From positions 18,044,021-18,108,020 of the forward strand of contig OZ025240.1 in the NCBI GenBank assembly GCA_964019155.1: a DNA stretch of 64,000 nt, given 5' to 3'. The notes under the pieces are model-generated. The model made no database searches. It saw only the letters and a list, made by a program, of their open reading frames with translations, and was not told where the DNA came from. Below are positions 1-11,826 of the stretch, in pieces. The DNA comes from Osedax fenrisi. Lineage: Eukaryota > Annelida > Polychaeta > Sabellida > Siboglinidae. The translations under genes were made by a program, and so were the position numbers. The stretch's first letter is position 1; every line of letters starts with the position of its first letter.

Positions 1-245
1 CAATATATTATTATTATTATTATTATTATATTATTATAAATTATAAATTATATACAAAATATACTTATAATATAAATAATTAGGTAACATATAAATAAAT
101 TAAGAGAACGAGATATAATCACAAAATTAAATAATAAGTCTAACATAAGTTTTTATTTTGAGTATTTCAATATAATGTGGGCTTTGCCATATTAACCGGT
201 CATGATGATATCATAAATATATATAACACACACAAACATAACTAC

Positions 246-276
<31 letters not shown>

Positions 277-409
277 ATTCCAATAAAATTTAATTGGCAT
301 GATTTATTAGTAGTAAATATTTGTTTTTAAATAATTATTTATAAAATTATAATGTGTCATGTCAATATATTATATGTTTCATACATTCTTCCAATATTAT
401 AATATGTTC

Positions 410-464
<55 letters not shown>

Positions 465-1705
465 GTGTGTATCACCTCTAACTAACAAATTATATTAACA
501 TCACATTTATAGTCGGAACAAGAAGAATTACATATTTGTGAAATTGAATTATTGTTATTTCAAGGTTAACTAAATTATATAAATACCATATATTTAAATA
601 TATATATATATATATATATATTATTATTATATACATATTATATAAAACAAATGATTAATAAAATAATGGGGAAATATATTGAAATAAATTGAAATATTGA
701 TTGAAGAAATTTAGTTGGATTTTTTAAAGTGTCGACATTTAAATAAAGGTAAGACTAAAAATAGTAACTATAATGATTTATTTTATATTATATTATTGAT
801 AAAAAAAGTACTAATAATAGAAATAATAATAATACAAATATGATAGGTATATATATCTATCTATATATTCATCAAATAATAATAACGAAATGTAAAATAA
901 TCTAACTTAATAAATGATATTCAATTAATGATTATTAATAAATATTAACTAATTTCTATTTATTTTATAATAGTTCATTCATTAATGTCAATGTAATCTA
1001 CAAATTAAGACATATATATACAATGGAATCAACTATGATGATGGTTCCATGGTTGCAACGATAGTGAATATGCTTTCTGAATTTTGGAATAATTCTGAGG
1101 ATCATACATTGGAAACTAAAAGATTAGAAATTGATGATACATATAAATATTAATAATAATTAAATAATATAAATTATAAAATATACACATTTGATAGTAT
1201 TTATATTTATTTATATTTATAATTTTCTTTAAATTATTTAAAAATTATTTATAAGTATCTCAATTATTCCCAAATATAAATATATAAATATATATATATG
1301 TATTAAATGTTTAATAATTAATTAATAATTAATTATTTATAAGATATATCTTGTTATAACTATATTAATTTCACTAATGTAGTATATAACAATTAATAGT
1401 TCACATTACTAATATATTTTTTACATTTATTATATCTTCTATTGTTCTTCCTATTATAAAATGCACATATCACTATAATTTATTAAAAATCCTATCTTGA
1501 TACATCTCTTTCTTTTAACTATCATTTTGTATCCCGACTAACATATATTTCAAACTATTAATGTAAATGTTTAATAAATTAATTCACAATAGTATACCTA
1601 ACTCAATTGAGATAACCTCCACAGAGTGAATATCTTCTTCATGGTGAGACTGAGGTAAACCGCATTATTATTGTTAGGTATAGTATATTAAAACTTGCAA
1701 ATAGT
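1..1705. other. AT-rich non-coding flank
   Basis: Almost pure A/T sequence with (AT)n runs near 255-277, 412-463 and 598-620. I see no convincing gene apart from one short coding-like stretch at 1025-1153, listed separately. Confidence 0.6.
1025..1153 (+). CDS. coding-like 42-codon stretch, unidentified
   Basis: An open frame from GGA at 1025 to TAA at 1151-1153 has codon use unlike the surrounding A/T sequence and a plausible composition (it contains NYDDGSMVATIVNMLSEF and ends TYKY). It could be the last coding piece of a gene or a transposon relic. No splice acceptor is obvious immediately upstream, since the stretch follows an ATATAC run. I do not recognise the protein. Confidence 0.2.
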   Translation, partial: GINYDDGSMVATIVNMLSEFWNNSEDHTLETKRLEIDDTYKY

Positions 1706-1860
1706 TAGGGGCGCTGCAACAAGGGGGGGGACCCGGGAGATATGTCCCCCACTTTAAAATATAGGGGGACCTCCTATGTATTGGCCCCCCTCCACATGTA
1801 CCACAAAATATAGTTTTATTGGTTGTTCCCCCTACAGACAAAATCGTTCCAGCGCCCCTA
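1706..1860. mobile_element. short hAT-type MITE (155 bp)
   Basis: The ends are inverted repeats, TAGGGGCGCTGCAAC on the left and GTTCCAGCGCCCCTA on the right. They flank a G-run/C-run core (ggggggg...gtccccc; ggcccccc). The flanking octamers (CAAATAGT at 1698-1705, TAAATATG at 1861-1868) match at 5 of 8 positions, consistent with a decayed 8-bp target duplication. The ends closely resemble those of the 2.4-kb hAT element at 57397-59814 (TAGGGGCGTCGGAAC), so this is probably a non-autonomous derivative of that family. Confidence 0.7.
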
Positions 1861-2447
1861 TAAATATGTATTTTGCTACTTTGTCAACTTACTCTTTCGA
1901 ATGAATTTGATACCTTAAATCACAATAGTCTACAGTATCGACTTATATACTTCGGTATACATTCTCAATTGCCTTATTTATCTATCTACCTTCCTCTTAT
2001 GTTAAAAGTTATGTACTATTTCTTCAATCTTTAACCATTTTAACCATTTAGTAACTAAATACTCTCATTATAGTGTATACATACAATAGTAATACAATAG
2101 TAATACACATCATGTATGAATACTATACAGATTATTGGCTAGAATATCGAATCGATATGAATACTGTAAAGTTATGATTCACTCTGAACAAGACTATGCA
2201 TACCGTTGATACAAACATCGGGTTTATCAATATTGACCAATGAGAGATCGACATCTTGAGACGAAACTTGAAACTCCTCGTATACATTTGAAATTAGGTG
2301 AGTCGGCATTTTCTATCGCTGTTCTAATGTATGGGCTTTATTTCTTTATATAATTAATGTATTTGCATATTTTACACTATGTAAGAAAATATTTAGTGCT
2401 TTTTTAATACGTTTTCAAATATGATGGCATATGTAAGCAAATGTGAT

Positions 2448-2487
<40 letters not shown>

Positions 2488-2986
2488 GTATACCTATTTA
2501 CATATACCCAGTCTGGGTATCAAACATGGTACCCAGACTAGGTACATAATACAGCGTGTGAATGCGATGAATATATACCTACTCTAGGTAATATATCTGG
2601 GTACTTGCTGATAGTATTCACATGATAAATAATCTACCCATATATTATTTTATAAATGATTATAGTTACATATGCCTATGACTCATAGGTAACCGGTAAT
2701 AATTCGAAAAAAAATGTTGCATTAATTATCAAATTATAACATTAGCATATATGTGTGTTGTGTAAATACATATGTGATTACCCTCACTGGATACATATAT
2801 ATATATATGTACCTATAGGTATATGATATCTATATAGGATATACAATACATCGTATGAAATCAACCTTATCTGTCACAACAATATTTATTACAATGTGTA
2901 TTATTATATCTAGATATATTTATTTTATTCCTATTGTTTATAGATTTTTTTATTTCTTGTTTTTCCTTTTGATGTCTACAATTATA
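1861..2986. other. non-coding stretch with short palindromes
   Basis: Apart from the candidate exon at 2240-2297 this holds low-complexity sequence, an (AT)n run near 2452-2484, and several variants of TACCCAG/CTGGGTA between 2504 and 2620, including a palindrome at 2504-2520 with 8-bp arms around one base. No gene is supported. Confidence 0.5.
2240..2297 (+). CDS. candidate short first exon with strong splice donor
   Basis: An ATG at 2240 opens 19 codons (begins MRDRHLETKLETPR) and ends in phase 1 at a perfect donor, AG|GTGAGT, at 2297/2298. Gene X exon 2 begins in phase 1, so this exon could join it, and it lies outside the duplicated block. The opposite strand has a 45-codon open frame (2309 to 2172, begins MPTHLISNVYEEF) over the same bases, so the strand is uncertain. 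No function is claimed. Confidence 0.25.
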
Positions 2987-3141
2987 CATCCATACCTACA
3001 TATCTACATACATCCATACCTACATATCTACATACATCCATACCTACATATCTACATACATCCATACCTACATATCTACATACATCCATACCTACATATC
3101 TACATACATCCATATCTACATATCTACATACATCCATACCT
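2987..3141. repeat. 24-bp minisatellite, about 6-7 copies
   Basis: The unit CATCCATACCTACATATCTA plus CATA repeats head to tail with almost no divergence; one copy has CATATC for CATACC. It reads as an artificial repeated peptide (IHPYLHIY) on the + strand and is not a gene. Confidence 0.95.
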
Positions 3142-3265
3142 ATATTGTGTTCATGTATGACGTTATCAAAATAGTAAATAATACCAACATTACTAGTAAT
3201 AAAATATATTTGACAACAAATATAAATATGTATATACTATATACTATATACTATATACTATATAC

Positions 3266-3301
<36 letters not shown>

Positions 3302-3562
3302 CGGTATACCTTATATGTTACATTATGACTATACGGTACAACTATATGCTGTCTATAGGCGATATATCATCTAAAGTCAACCTATATTGTCTAAAACTAT
3401 TGTTTAAATTATAATATAATTAATATAAGTACTATTCTTGATTTAGAAATCATTAATTTAATTATCATATAATTAGTAGGATATTACTATCGTTATTATT
3501 GTATAGGTATTTACTATTCTACAATTATATTTAATTAAATGAGTCTTATCCGTATATATTGT

Positions 3563-3598
<36 letters not shown>

Positions 3599-3846
3599 TT
3601 ATCATAATCCGTATTTTCATCATCTTTATTTACAATTACTTATTTATATATATGTTACATTTATTTTTATTTTGTGTATTCAGAACTATTAATAATTAAC
3701 TATATCTATTTAATAAACTATATTTAAATATTAGTATACATATTAATATTTAATAATATATATATATGAGATTTATTATAACAAATTTGAAATCAAAATT
3801 AGACTAACATGAATTAACTTATCATCGATATATGGCACGTGACTAG
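3142..3846. other. AT-rich non-coding stretch
   Basis: This contains a short tandem run of TATACTA (about 3233-3270), an (AT)n run (3276-3300) and another at 3570-3595. No coding or RNA feature is seen. Confidence 0.5.
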
Positions 3847-5535
3847 AGGAGCTGGAATTATTGTGTATGTAGAGGGGATCAACCAATCAAAATAAATGTT
3901 GTGGTAAAAGTTTGGGCTCCCCCAAAACCACCAGACCCTTCACTACCAGAATTTATCACGCAAACTCCACAGCCTTCCCATGACTGCTTTTATTTCCGAT
4001 CTTTCTTCCCTTCCAACCTCAACGTCTGCTGAACTACATACATCCCTCTCCTCCATCCTTGATAAACACGCCCCCTTATCCACTAAAAACTACATCACAA
4101 ACCCTGTCTCATCCTGGTATAATATATCTCTACTGAAACAAAAGCGAATCCTTCGCAAAGCCGAAAAATCCTATCTCAAACATCCCCTACTTACCTTGCC
4201 TACTACAATAACTTAAAATATCTCAACCGAAAAGCTATTTATATCGCCAAAGCCTCTCACATCACCCACAAATTTGATAAACTCGCTAATTACAGTAAGT
4301 CCATACACAGACTTTCTACCCAACTGATTGGTCGTTCACTTAAAGCCACTATCCCCACTATGACACATGAAGATCTACCACTCCTCTTCGATAAACCTTT
4401 AAATGACAAACTTTCCATTACCCTTTCCACCTTTCTCAATCACATTATATTTCCCTTCTCCCTTGAAAAATTGAATCTCCCCCACTTGATCAAATCATTT
4501 CCCTTCTCAAATCTACCTCTTCAACCTCATCCCTTGACCATCTTCCCTTTCCAGTAATAAAGCATATAATTAACACTGTTGCAACTCCTCTTCATCAAAT
4601 CATTTGCGGTTCGATTCCTTCCCTCCTGATTTCAAAAAAGCAGTCATCAACCTATCCTTAAAAAGCCCCACCTTGATTCTCTATCTCCCTCCAACTACCG
4701 ACCCATATCTAACATCTCATTCCACTCTAAGATCCTTGAACGCGTAATATGCTCCAAACTTATATCATACATTACAACCAATAAAATCCCGAACATCTTT
4801 CAGAGTGCCTACCTACCCCCATATTAATAAACATGACTACCCTCCCTATTCTAAACATGTCCGTAACCTTGGCCTACATATCGACTCCACTCTTTCCCTG
4901 TATACTCACATTGCCCACATGCACAAATCCATCCACTACCACCTACACAGCTTCCGTCTAATTCGACATTCCATTCCCCTCCCCATTGAGGTTACAATCG
5001 CCTCCTCATATATACTCCCCCTATTAGACTATTGCAAAAACCTACTATTCGATTTCCCTGCCTACATAACTAATTAAACTGTAACGTCATCAAAATGCTG
5101 TAGTACGTTGCGTCCATCTACTTCACTGTCATTATTCTGATTCCATTACACCTTTCCTCAAACAACTACACTGGATCCAAGTATCCTACCGTATTAAATA
5201 CAAACTTTCCCGGACAATCCATAAAATCATACACAACTACTCTACCTTGCCTCCCTTCTCCATCTACACACACCCACTACCCCAATCAATAACCAATCCT
5301 CCTTACTACACCCCACCTACATAACCTCCAGTATTCCCATATACGCTCATTTGCCCTATCTTCCCCGTATCATTGGAACACCCTACCCTACCATATTCGA
5401 ACAATGACATCAACCTCCTCCTTCAAAAGTGATCTAAAGACATACTATTTCTCCCATGCTTTCCCCCAACACAATAATCTCTCCCAAGGACGGCCGATAG
5501 CTCACGCACAGCGTAGTCCTAAACCAAAAAAAAAA
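3847..5535 (+). mobile_element. degraded CR1/L2-like non-LTR retrotransposon
   Basis: GC content rises sharply here. Translations on the + strand, with frameshifts and stops, read as a CR1/L2-type polyprotein. 3980-4480 resembles the linker between endonuclease and reverse transcriptase (NNLKYLNRKAIYIAKASH; LPLLFDKPLNDKL). 4805-5077 has the C-terminal RT region, with VRNLGLHIDSTLSLYTHIAH and LLDYC. 5078-5460 continues with VVRCVHLLH and a post-RT tail. The core RT palm is missing, apparently through an internal deletion near 4800. The 3' end is ACGGACGGCCGATAGC... followed by ACC and an A-run. The last ~95 bp of this family also mark the left edge of units B, C and D. Confidence 0.85.
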
Positions 5536-5602
5536 TTAAAATATAGTAATATGTATAAAATAAATAGATTTATATATTTATATAATATCATAGTGTATAG
5601 CT

Positions 5603-5684
<82 letters not shown>

Positions 5685-5971
5685 ATCTATATATAATATT
5701 TATATTTATTATTTATTGATCATGTTTTAAGAATTTGGTTATTTGCCATAATAACTCGTAATAGTTTTCTATATTGCAAATGTACAAACCTTAATTAATT
5801 TATAGAATTAAAATTATATTAAAATAACTCTTAATTAACAGGTTATAAATAAATAAAATATAAATAATAAAACTACGTAACATATAATCATAAATTAAAA
5901 ACAACAAACAGGCAAACAGCCACAATAAACAAACAGGCAAACAGGAAAACTAAACAAAGCAACTACAGGAA
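5536..5971. other. upstream sequence of gene X copy A
   Basis: A ~75-bp (AT)n run (5608-5682) is followed by sequence shared with the other units. Just before the first coding exon lie several CAAACAGG/CAAACAGC motifs (5905-5950). The acceptor-like CTACAG at 5963-5968, four bases before the ATG, suggests an upstream non-coding exon that I cannot place. Confidence 0.5.
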
Positions 5972-6092
5972 ATGTCCACTTCGAGAAACCCATCGATAAC
6001 TCTAGACACACAGCATGGTTTGTATACAACGCGTGTGTACATTAGACTACGTAGCACACACTTAACGATTAGCATAGCCTATACATACACCT

Positions 6093-6170
6093 GTAGTATA
6101 CCTAGTACGTATATATACACGACATATAGTATACCTACGTATATATACACGACATATAGTATAAGCTTAC
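6093..6170. repeat. 30-bp VNTR in gene X intron 1 (unit A, ~2-3 copies)
   Basis: The motif CGACATATAGTATACCTACG plus TATATATACA repeats in tandem. The same array has about 8 copies in unit B, 6 in C and 9 in D, so copy number changed after duplication. Confidence 0.9.
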
Positions 6171-6299
6171 AAGCGTGGTTAGCTCATACATGAGGGTTAG
6201 CTACCATAAAGGGTTAGCTAATTCGTCATACATACATGTGTGTATGATATATTGGTATATATATATGATAGATATACTATAGCATACTATTCTTATAGT

Positions 6300-6510
6300 A
6301 CGATGTTCGCCGGACACTGACCGGATCAATACAATAGGTATTATATCATATATAGTAACTGATGTTATATAATAGTGTATATACAGTATATACCGTGTTC
6401 GTTATAAACATGAATGCCTAATACGATAGAGGGTTAGGGTAGGACATTAGAGCTATTTTGTTATTAGTGAGAAAGTTATCTAAGTTATTGGACGGGATAG
6501 AAATCGCCTA
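6300..6510 (+). mobile_element. SINE-like repeat body, head decayed (unit A)
   Basis: Resembles the body of the tRNA-headed SINE at 6697. Shared blocks are CGGAYCAAT, ATAAACATGRATGCCTAA, GGACATTAG, TTATAAGTGAGAAAGTTATC and GGACGGGAT. Equivalent copies lie in units B, C and D, so it predates the duplications. Confidence 0.6.
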
Positions 6511-6617
6511 AAATAAAATAACATTATGGAAATTGATAAATAATGTATATAATGATTCAAATTAGAATATTATATATACAAACTCTACCTCCCGGCATTT
6601 CACGTGTGTATGTATTG

Positions 6618-6661
<44 letters not shown>

Positions 6662-6696
6662 TATATATATATATAATTATAATTATAATTATTAAC

Positions 6697-6988
6697 TGCC
6701 TGTGTGGCTCAGTGGCTAAGGCGTCATACACACAAGCAGTAGGACACGGGTTCGACCCTCGTCCGGACCATTAATTAATTTTATAAAATGGGTCTTAAAA
6801 TATTATTTAGAAGTGATCTTATATAATTGTGTATAAATAAAATGATCGGCTCTCGTTAAAACCATGGATGCCTTAACATGAGAGCGGCTTCGAAGGGTCA
6901 TTAGAGCCATATATGGTTATAAGTGAAAACTTCATCTAAGTTCCTGGATGGGATGAAAGGACTCCACCAAATAAAAATAACAATAACA
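6697..6988 (+). mobile_element. tRNA-derived SINE (unit A)
   Basis: The head (6697-6770) has a pol III A-box-like TGGCTCAGTGG and a B-box GGTTCGACCCT. It has a pairable T arm (ACGGG / CTCGT around TTCGACC) and ends in ACCA. The 7-bp acceptor stem does not pair, so this is a tRNA-like SINE head and not a tRNA gene. The body follows to about 6988 and has a relative at 19915-20110 on the other strand. It is present in units A and C and absent from B and D. Confidence 0.75.
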
Positions 6989-7132
6989 AAATATATATAC
7001 ATAAATCTATTGAAATTTTATTATATACTAAAACTCATAAAGGTATACATAAACATTGCATATTTTACCCACCCTCTCTCGTATACACAAATAGTAATCT
7101 ATCCATAATAACCCCATACCACTATCGAACTA

Positions 7133-7315
7133 TCATTTTAATAACAATTTTATGTGGACATTAACCTTACAAATTAATAAATCCGCGTTTACCCTATCAA
7201 AATCTCCACCCACTCGCACACCCACATTCCTGAAGTATACCCGTATGTCATTATACCGTAACGAAATAGGGTGTATTACTTGTATGACCTTCAAGTTAAC
7301 ATTGAATATAAACAC
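7133..7315 (-). CDS. unidentified ORF in A/C-specific segment
   Basis: Sixty codons in a less AT-rich patch; the - strand reading has alternating hydrophobic and polar residues (VRVGGDFDRVNADLLICKV). It occurs only in units A and C, with two amino-acid changes between them. It may be a remnant of a mobile element that also carries the neighbouring inverted-repeat MITE. The + strand frame (7152-7352) is an alternative. Confidence 0.2.
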   Translation of the reverse strand: MFIFNVNLKVIQVIHPISLRYNDIRVYFRNVGVRVGGDFDRVNADLLICKVNVHIKLLLK

Positions 7316-7464
7316 CCATCACACGAAACTCATGCTTCCCTACATCCCTTAGTCATCTTTCTACTCGATAGACGACCTATTTATAAATAAGTTATTATAA
7401 ATTAAGTATATAATTTTAGAATGATTCCAAAACATATATTTATTCATTATTTATATGGGTTACA

Positions 7465-7680
7465 ATCAAAAAGGACAAGTTGAGGGTTAAAGGTTACATT
7501 TTAAATGCGAAATAAAGTTGTATAGGCTAACTTTGGGATATAATGTAGCTAAAAAAACCAAGCTGTACAACACTAAACCAATTAAACCAAATAACCCACA
7601 AATATATTATACATAAAATATATATACAATTAAATCGTATTTTAAATTTAACCTTTAACTCTCAACTCGTCCTTTTTGAT
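7465..7680. mobile_element. inverted-repeat MITE (unit A)
   Basis: The ends are imperfect inverted repeats of about 40 bp starting ATCAAAAAGGACAAGTTGAG and ending in its complement CTCAACTCGTCCTTTTTGAT. The core is under 150 bp and AT-rich. A copy lies at about 35196-35398 in unit C, with a deletion in the core. Units B and D lack it. Confidence 0.8.
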
Positions 7681-8193
7681 CGTCTCCCATTTATATTACT
7701 AAAAATTGTATATACATAAATAGATATATATATATATATAATACATTCTTATAATTATATATTTGCAATATGTAATATGTTCATATAATACCTATAATCT
7801 CTTAAATTATCCTATGTCAATTATACTCTATTTAGCTGAGATATAAAATTCATCATTATCATCATCATCACCACTAGGTAAATCTTACAAATACATTATA
7901 GAGAGAGGGGTAGTTCGGTAAATTGCATTGATTATAAACTTTCATTGTTACATCAATAACATGTGCACTTATAGAATTTACAACATACAATATATCAATG
8001 TAATTCTAAGATAATTATACATCAACATCATATTTTCTAACATTTCATAGTATGATATATTATACTATATTTATTATGCATAATAAATATAATTATTCGT
8101 ATATTATATAATATGCCTATATACCTATAAAAATAAATGTTAATATCATATAATATATATATATATATATATAATATTAACTATTTAAAACAG

Positions 8194-8255
8194 TGACAAA
8201 ACTGAAAAAGAAGTCAAGGAAACCTGCTGCCACCCCTCCTCCTCAGCAGCTATAT
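8194..8255 (+). CDS. gene X exon 2 (unit A)
   Basis: The exon sits between TTTAAAACAG and a textbook donor TAT|GTAAGT. It encodes TKLKKKSRKPAATPPPQQLY: a lysine-rich run followed by a proline run. The first two bases complete a codon begun in exon 1, and the exon ends in phase 0. Equivalent exons are 24642-24703, 35932-35993 and 49700-49761, all open. Confidence 0.7.
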
Positions 8256-8599
8256 GTAAGTATAGTCTAGCCTATGATATAATATAGTTATGCAACTAGT
8301 ATAATACATTTAATCTTTACATTTATTATTATATATTATAATTTATATTTTATATTTACCTATATGATAAATTATATATTAAAATATTTGAATAAATGCA
8401 TTCATATATATATATATATATATATATTAATGTAGTATTCTATGTAAGTATGGTAATAAACATGTATTTAATATTTGGCATGACTTTATATTTATTTATT
8501 ACATAAATAATAAAATATTATTATATAGATCCTGAATAGGAATCGTACTTATCTAAAGTTCAAAACTCTGTCGCGAGCGTTAGTATATACAACTTTATT

Positions 8600-9239
8600 A
8601 TCTGCACTATTATGATAATGTTACTTACTATAACCACATATTTATGTAAGCAAAGATATAACACAGAATTGTGTAATTAGATTGTTTACACAAAAATGAA
8701 CATATTAGGTCTATTTAAAAAAAAAATTATGATATAAAATATAAATTTATATCAAACTATACACTTAACATTTAAAATAATATGCTTTAAATTATTATTT
8801 TAAATATGAAACTAAGTTCATATCTAATATATAATAAAGCAATAGTATATGTTGATTTTAAATAATATACATATCTATGTGGCTAGTAAAATCTAATTTA
8901 TATTGCATGTAATTTAATAGAGCATTGGAAACATTGTTGTATAGGGGAGGGTACTTGAATGTGGATCACCTAAGCACAAATACGCATAACTCATTGTTAA
9001 ATTAATATTGTTAATTAATTATTTTTCATTTATTCTTATTTTATATATGTTATATTTAAATTTAGTTGGCAATACAAAATATTATAAATAATCTTATATC
9101 AATAAATCAAAAATATCGATCATTTTCCAAATGTAGGTTCCTACCTTAATGTGGACAACTTTTAATAACGTAAAAAATATAAGTTTTTTCTTATAATTTT
9201 GCTTATTTCGGGATTTTTGTTTCCCGGATAGTAAAAGTT
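8600..9239. other. gene X intron 3, left part
   Basis: AT-rich intron sequence shared by all four units; no further feature seen. Confidence 0.5.
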
Positions 9240-10042
9240 CTCCAAAAATCACTGTTCATCATAGCTATTTTCATCTCTCTCGCCAGTATACCAGTTTCGC
9301 GCTCGAGATTCCTGATGTAGATTTCTGGTGGCCTTCCCCGAATTCTAGTTCCATAAGCAGGTTCTCAAAGAACTAGGTCCAATAAACAACTTCATCATTT
9401 CTACGTACGCAATGACAAGCAAACTTTAATAATGGACATCTGATCTTTTTAGATATTTTTTCTATAGCCCCATACAGTACTTCGTTAGTAATTTTCTGAG
9501 ACCAAAGTACGTTTAGAATTATCGTTCGTAGAATTCGAGAGTATGTGCCATCAAGTTGTTTGAGTAGTGTTTTTGTGAGGGTCCAAGTCTCACATCCGTA
9601 CATCATAACCGATTCAACTGTGGTGTGAATAAGCCTTAGTTTTATTTTCCTACTAAGAGTTGATTTCCAGATATTCCTCATTAGATGACATGTTCTCCAA
9701 GCAAGCGCTTTTCTGATTTTTAAATCTTTTGCACTGCTGTCTATCCATATCCCTGGTTACTTGAAGTCTTCAACTCTTTTCAGAGTTGATCCATCTATAG
9801 ATTTGATTTCAATACTCGTTTTGCTGATTTTTCGACTCGAGTGAATATCACTTGGGTTTCTTTGATACCTTCACTTACTAATACAATATCTGTAACAGTG
9901 AGAGGTGGTACTTTTCTGTTTTTTCTTTTCCTTAGTTAGAAACCTAGTTTATCTTCTATTCCTTGTAAAGCTGTTCTCATAACATAATCGATAATTATGA
10001 CAAAAAATAATGGAGATAACGTATCTCCTTGTAAAACACCAG
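9240..10042 (-). mobile_element. RTE-like retrotransposon fragment, family 2 (unit A)
   Basis: The - strand translation gives the C-terminal half of a non-LTR reverse transcriptase: the palm motif TGVLQGDT followed by PLFFVIIIDYVMRTAL, then SVMMYGCETWTLTKTLLKQL and LLKFACHCVRR. The 5' part is missing and the frame is broken. The fragment lies between gene X exons 3 and 4 in all four units. It is interrupted by a Harbinger-like element from 10046 and continues at 11066-11140. Confidence 0.85.
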
Positions 10043-10045
10043 TTA

Positions 10046-10328
10046 GGGTGCATTCGCGGTTGGTGCTTAACGGTTTCTATTTACCCTGAAATGTAGAGTA
10101 ACATGTTATTAAATAATTTATAAGTTATATAATATTAAATAAATCATATATAAATACAAATTATTCATTATACATAACCTAAAATTAGATTTGAATTCCT
10201 TATTACTGTATCTGGAAACAGTCTCATTCCAGAAAATATTAGCCGGTAATTCTATTTCAGCTTCACTTGAATTATTATTTTCATTATTTTCATTATTTTC
10301 ATTGAGCAAATATTGTACTATCACATTT

Positions 10329-10376
<48 letters not shown>

Positions 10377-11062
10377 TCCAATCAATTTGATATGAATTTA
10401 TATTTTAATGCATATATTATTACTTTGATAAAGATTAATTTAATAAAGATTACTTTGTATATAATATCTACTATATAACAGTTAAAACGGTAATTTTATT
10501 AGGGAATTCATAAATAACATATTACTAGAATTGACATTTTTTATATTAAAAAATATATCGTTTAGTTATATATCATATAGTTTAGATCCGGAGTTAGATC
10601 TGGGGGGATTTAAATACTATAATATTAAACACTATAAAGTTTATAATAAACGTGATCATTTTAAAATAAACAATTTGTTATATTAAAAATGATATCGTTA
10701 TAGTTTAGATAATAAAAATAAAAATAAATAATTACTAACATTGACATTTTGTTATATTAAAAAAATATAACGTTATAGTTTAGAGAATATACTATTAAAC
10801 ACTATAAACGTAATAAATTTTAAATTTTGAAATAAGCAATTTTTAATATAAATATCCAAAGATCTGCGATTTCGGAATATACATATAAATATAATACTAA
10901 ATAGTAGTACATTCTGCACCTACATAATCGATTCTTCACTTAAAGAATAAGTGTAACCGCGGACGCACTAGTGGTAACCGCGAACGCTATAATATTAGCA
11001 TTCTGCACTAAAGAATCGATTCTGTACCCCTTATAGGCAACCGCGAACGCACCCTAAGGGTG
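10046..11062 (-). mobile_element. PIF/Harbinger-like DNA element (unit A)
   Basis: Terminal inverted repeats GGGTGCATTCGCGGTTG and CAACCGCGAACGCACCC are flanked by TTA at 10043-10045 and 11063-11065, the usual Harbinger target duplication. Units B and D show the empty site (CCAGTTAGAATG). A - strand frame at 10118-10381 includes NETVSRYSNKEFKSNFRL, which resembles the start of Harbinger nucleases. No full transposase remains. The interior has three copies of a ~60-bp TTATATTAAAAA..CGTTATAGTTTAGA repeat. Confidence 0.85.
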
Positions 11063-11786
11063 TTAGAATGTTGAAATTTTCTGTTTATCCATCTAATGTA
11101 ATAACCTTAGCAATAGTATCTTCATACATTATGCTAATATTCTTATAATAATTAACTATATTAAATTATATTATTAATCTAGTATATAAATAATTAAAAG
11201 CTTAACTAATTAATGAATTTATTATATTTAATCCAATTAACAACAATTAAAATAATAAAATATTAGGTCATAATACCTAATAACTACTCATTTTCACAAA
11301 TATCACATAATTTAAAATTTACAACATTAGCATATAATATATAATACTATCATATAACTAATATAATATATTAGTAATGCATTTGTATATTCACGCAAAT
11401 AATTTATATATTATTGAGAAATTGTCAATGAAAACTTATGAAAACTCAAGTGATACACATAAGAGTATATTGCTATGTTTTTAATTAGTAGTATTATTAA
11501 AATATTAAAATATTATTAATTTTAAAATTTATAGATTATTATTATAGTAAATTTAATCAACTATCATAATATATTAAAATTGAAATATAATAAAACATAA
11601 TCATATAACATAAATGAGTTTATATATTTATCTTGATTAATAAGAAATTAGCTGAAAAACTTAATATTAATATTAAATAAAATTGTTATAATTTACAAAA
11701 ATTAAAAATTTGTTTGTAAAGATTATAGATTTTATTATTTATATTAAAATGTATATTTAAACTTTTGTATTTATGCTAATCGTAAG

Positions 11787-11826
11787 CCGTATTGTAAAGT
11801 GCACTTAAAGCATGGTCGACATTCGA
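11787..11826 (+). CDS. gene X exon 4 candidate (unit A)
   Basis: Forty bases encode PYCKVHLKHGRHS and end in phase 1 at A|GTACTC, which matches the phase 1 start of exon 5. The surrounding 150 bp is less AT-rich and well kept in all units (27296-27335, 39560-39599, 52325-52364). The acceptor (CGTAAG) has no pyrimidine tract, so the start is uncertain. Confidence 0.4.

Noticed and set aside
2987..3141. CRISPR-like array
   Set aside because: The repeats are contiguous with no unique spacers and the genome is eukaryotic.
5972..6193. Long reading of exon 1 through the VNTR as a protein
   Set aside because: The extension beyond the GTTTGT donor is repeat-encoded and differs in length and end between copies.
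6697..6770. Functional tRNA gene
   Set aside because: A- and B-box motifs and a T arm are present, but the acceptor stem does not pair and a repeat body follows, so it is a SINE head.
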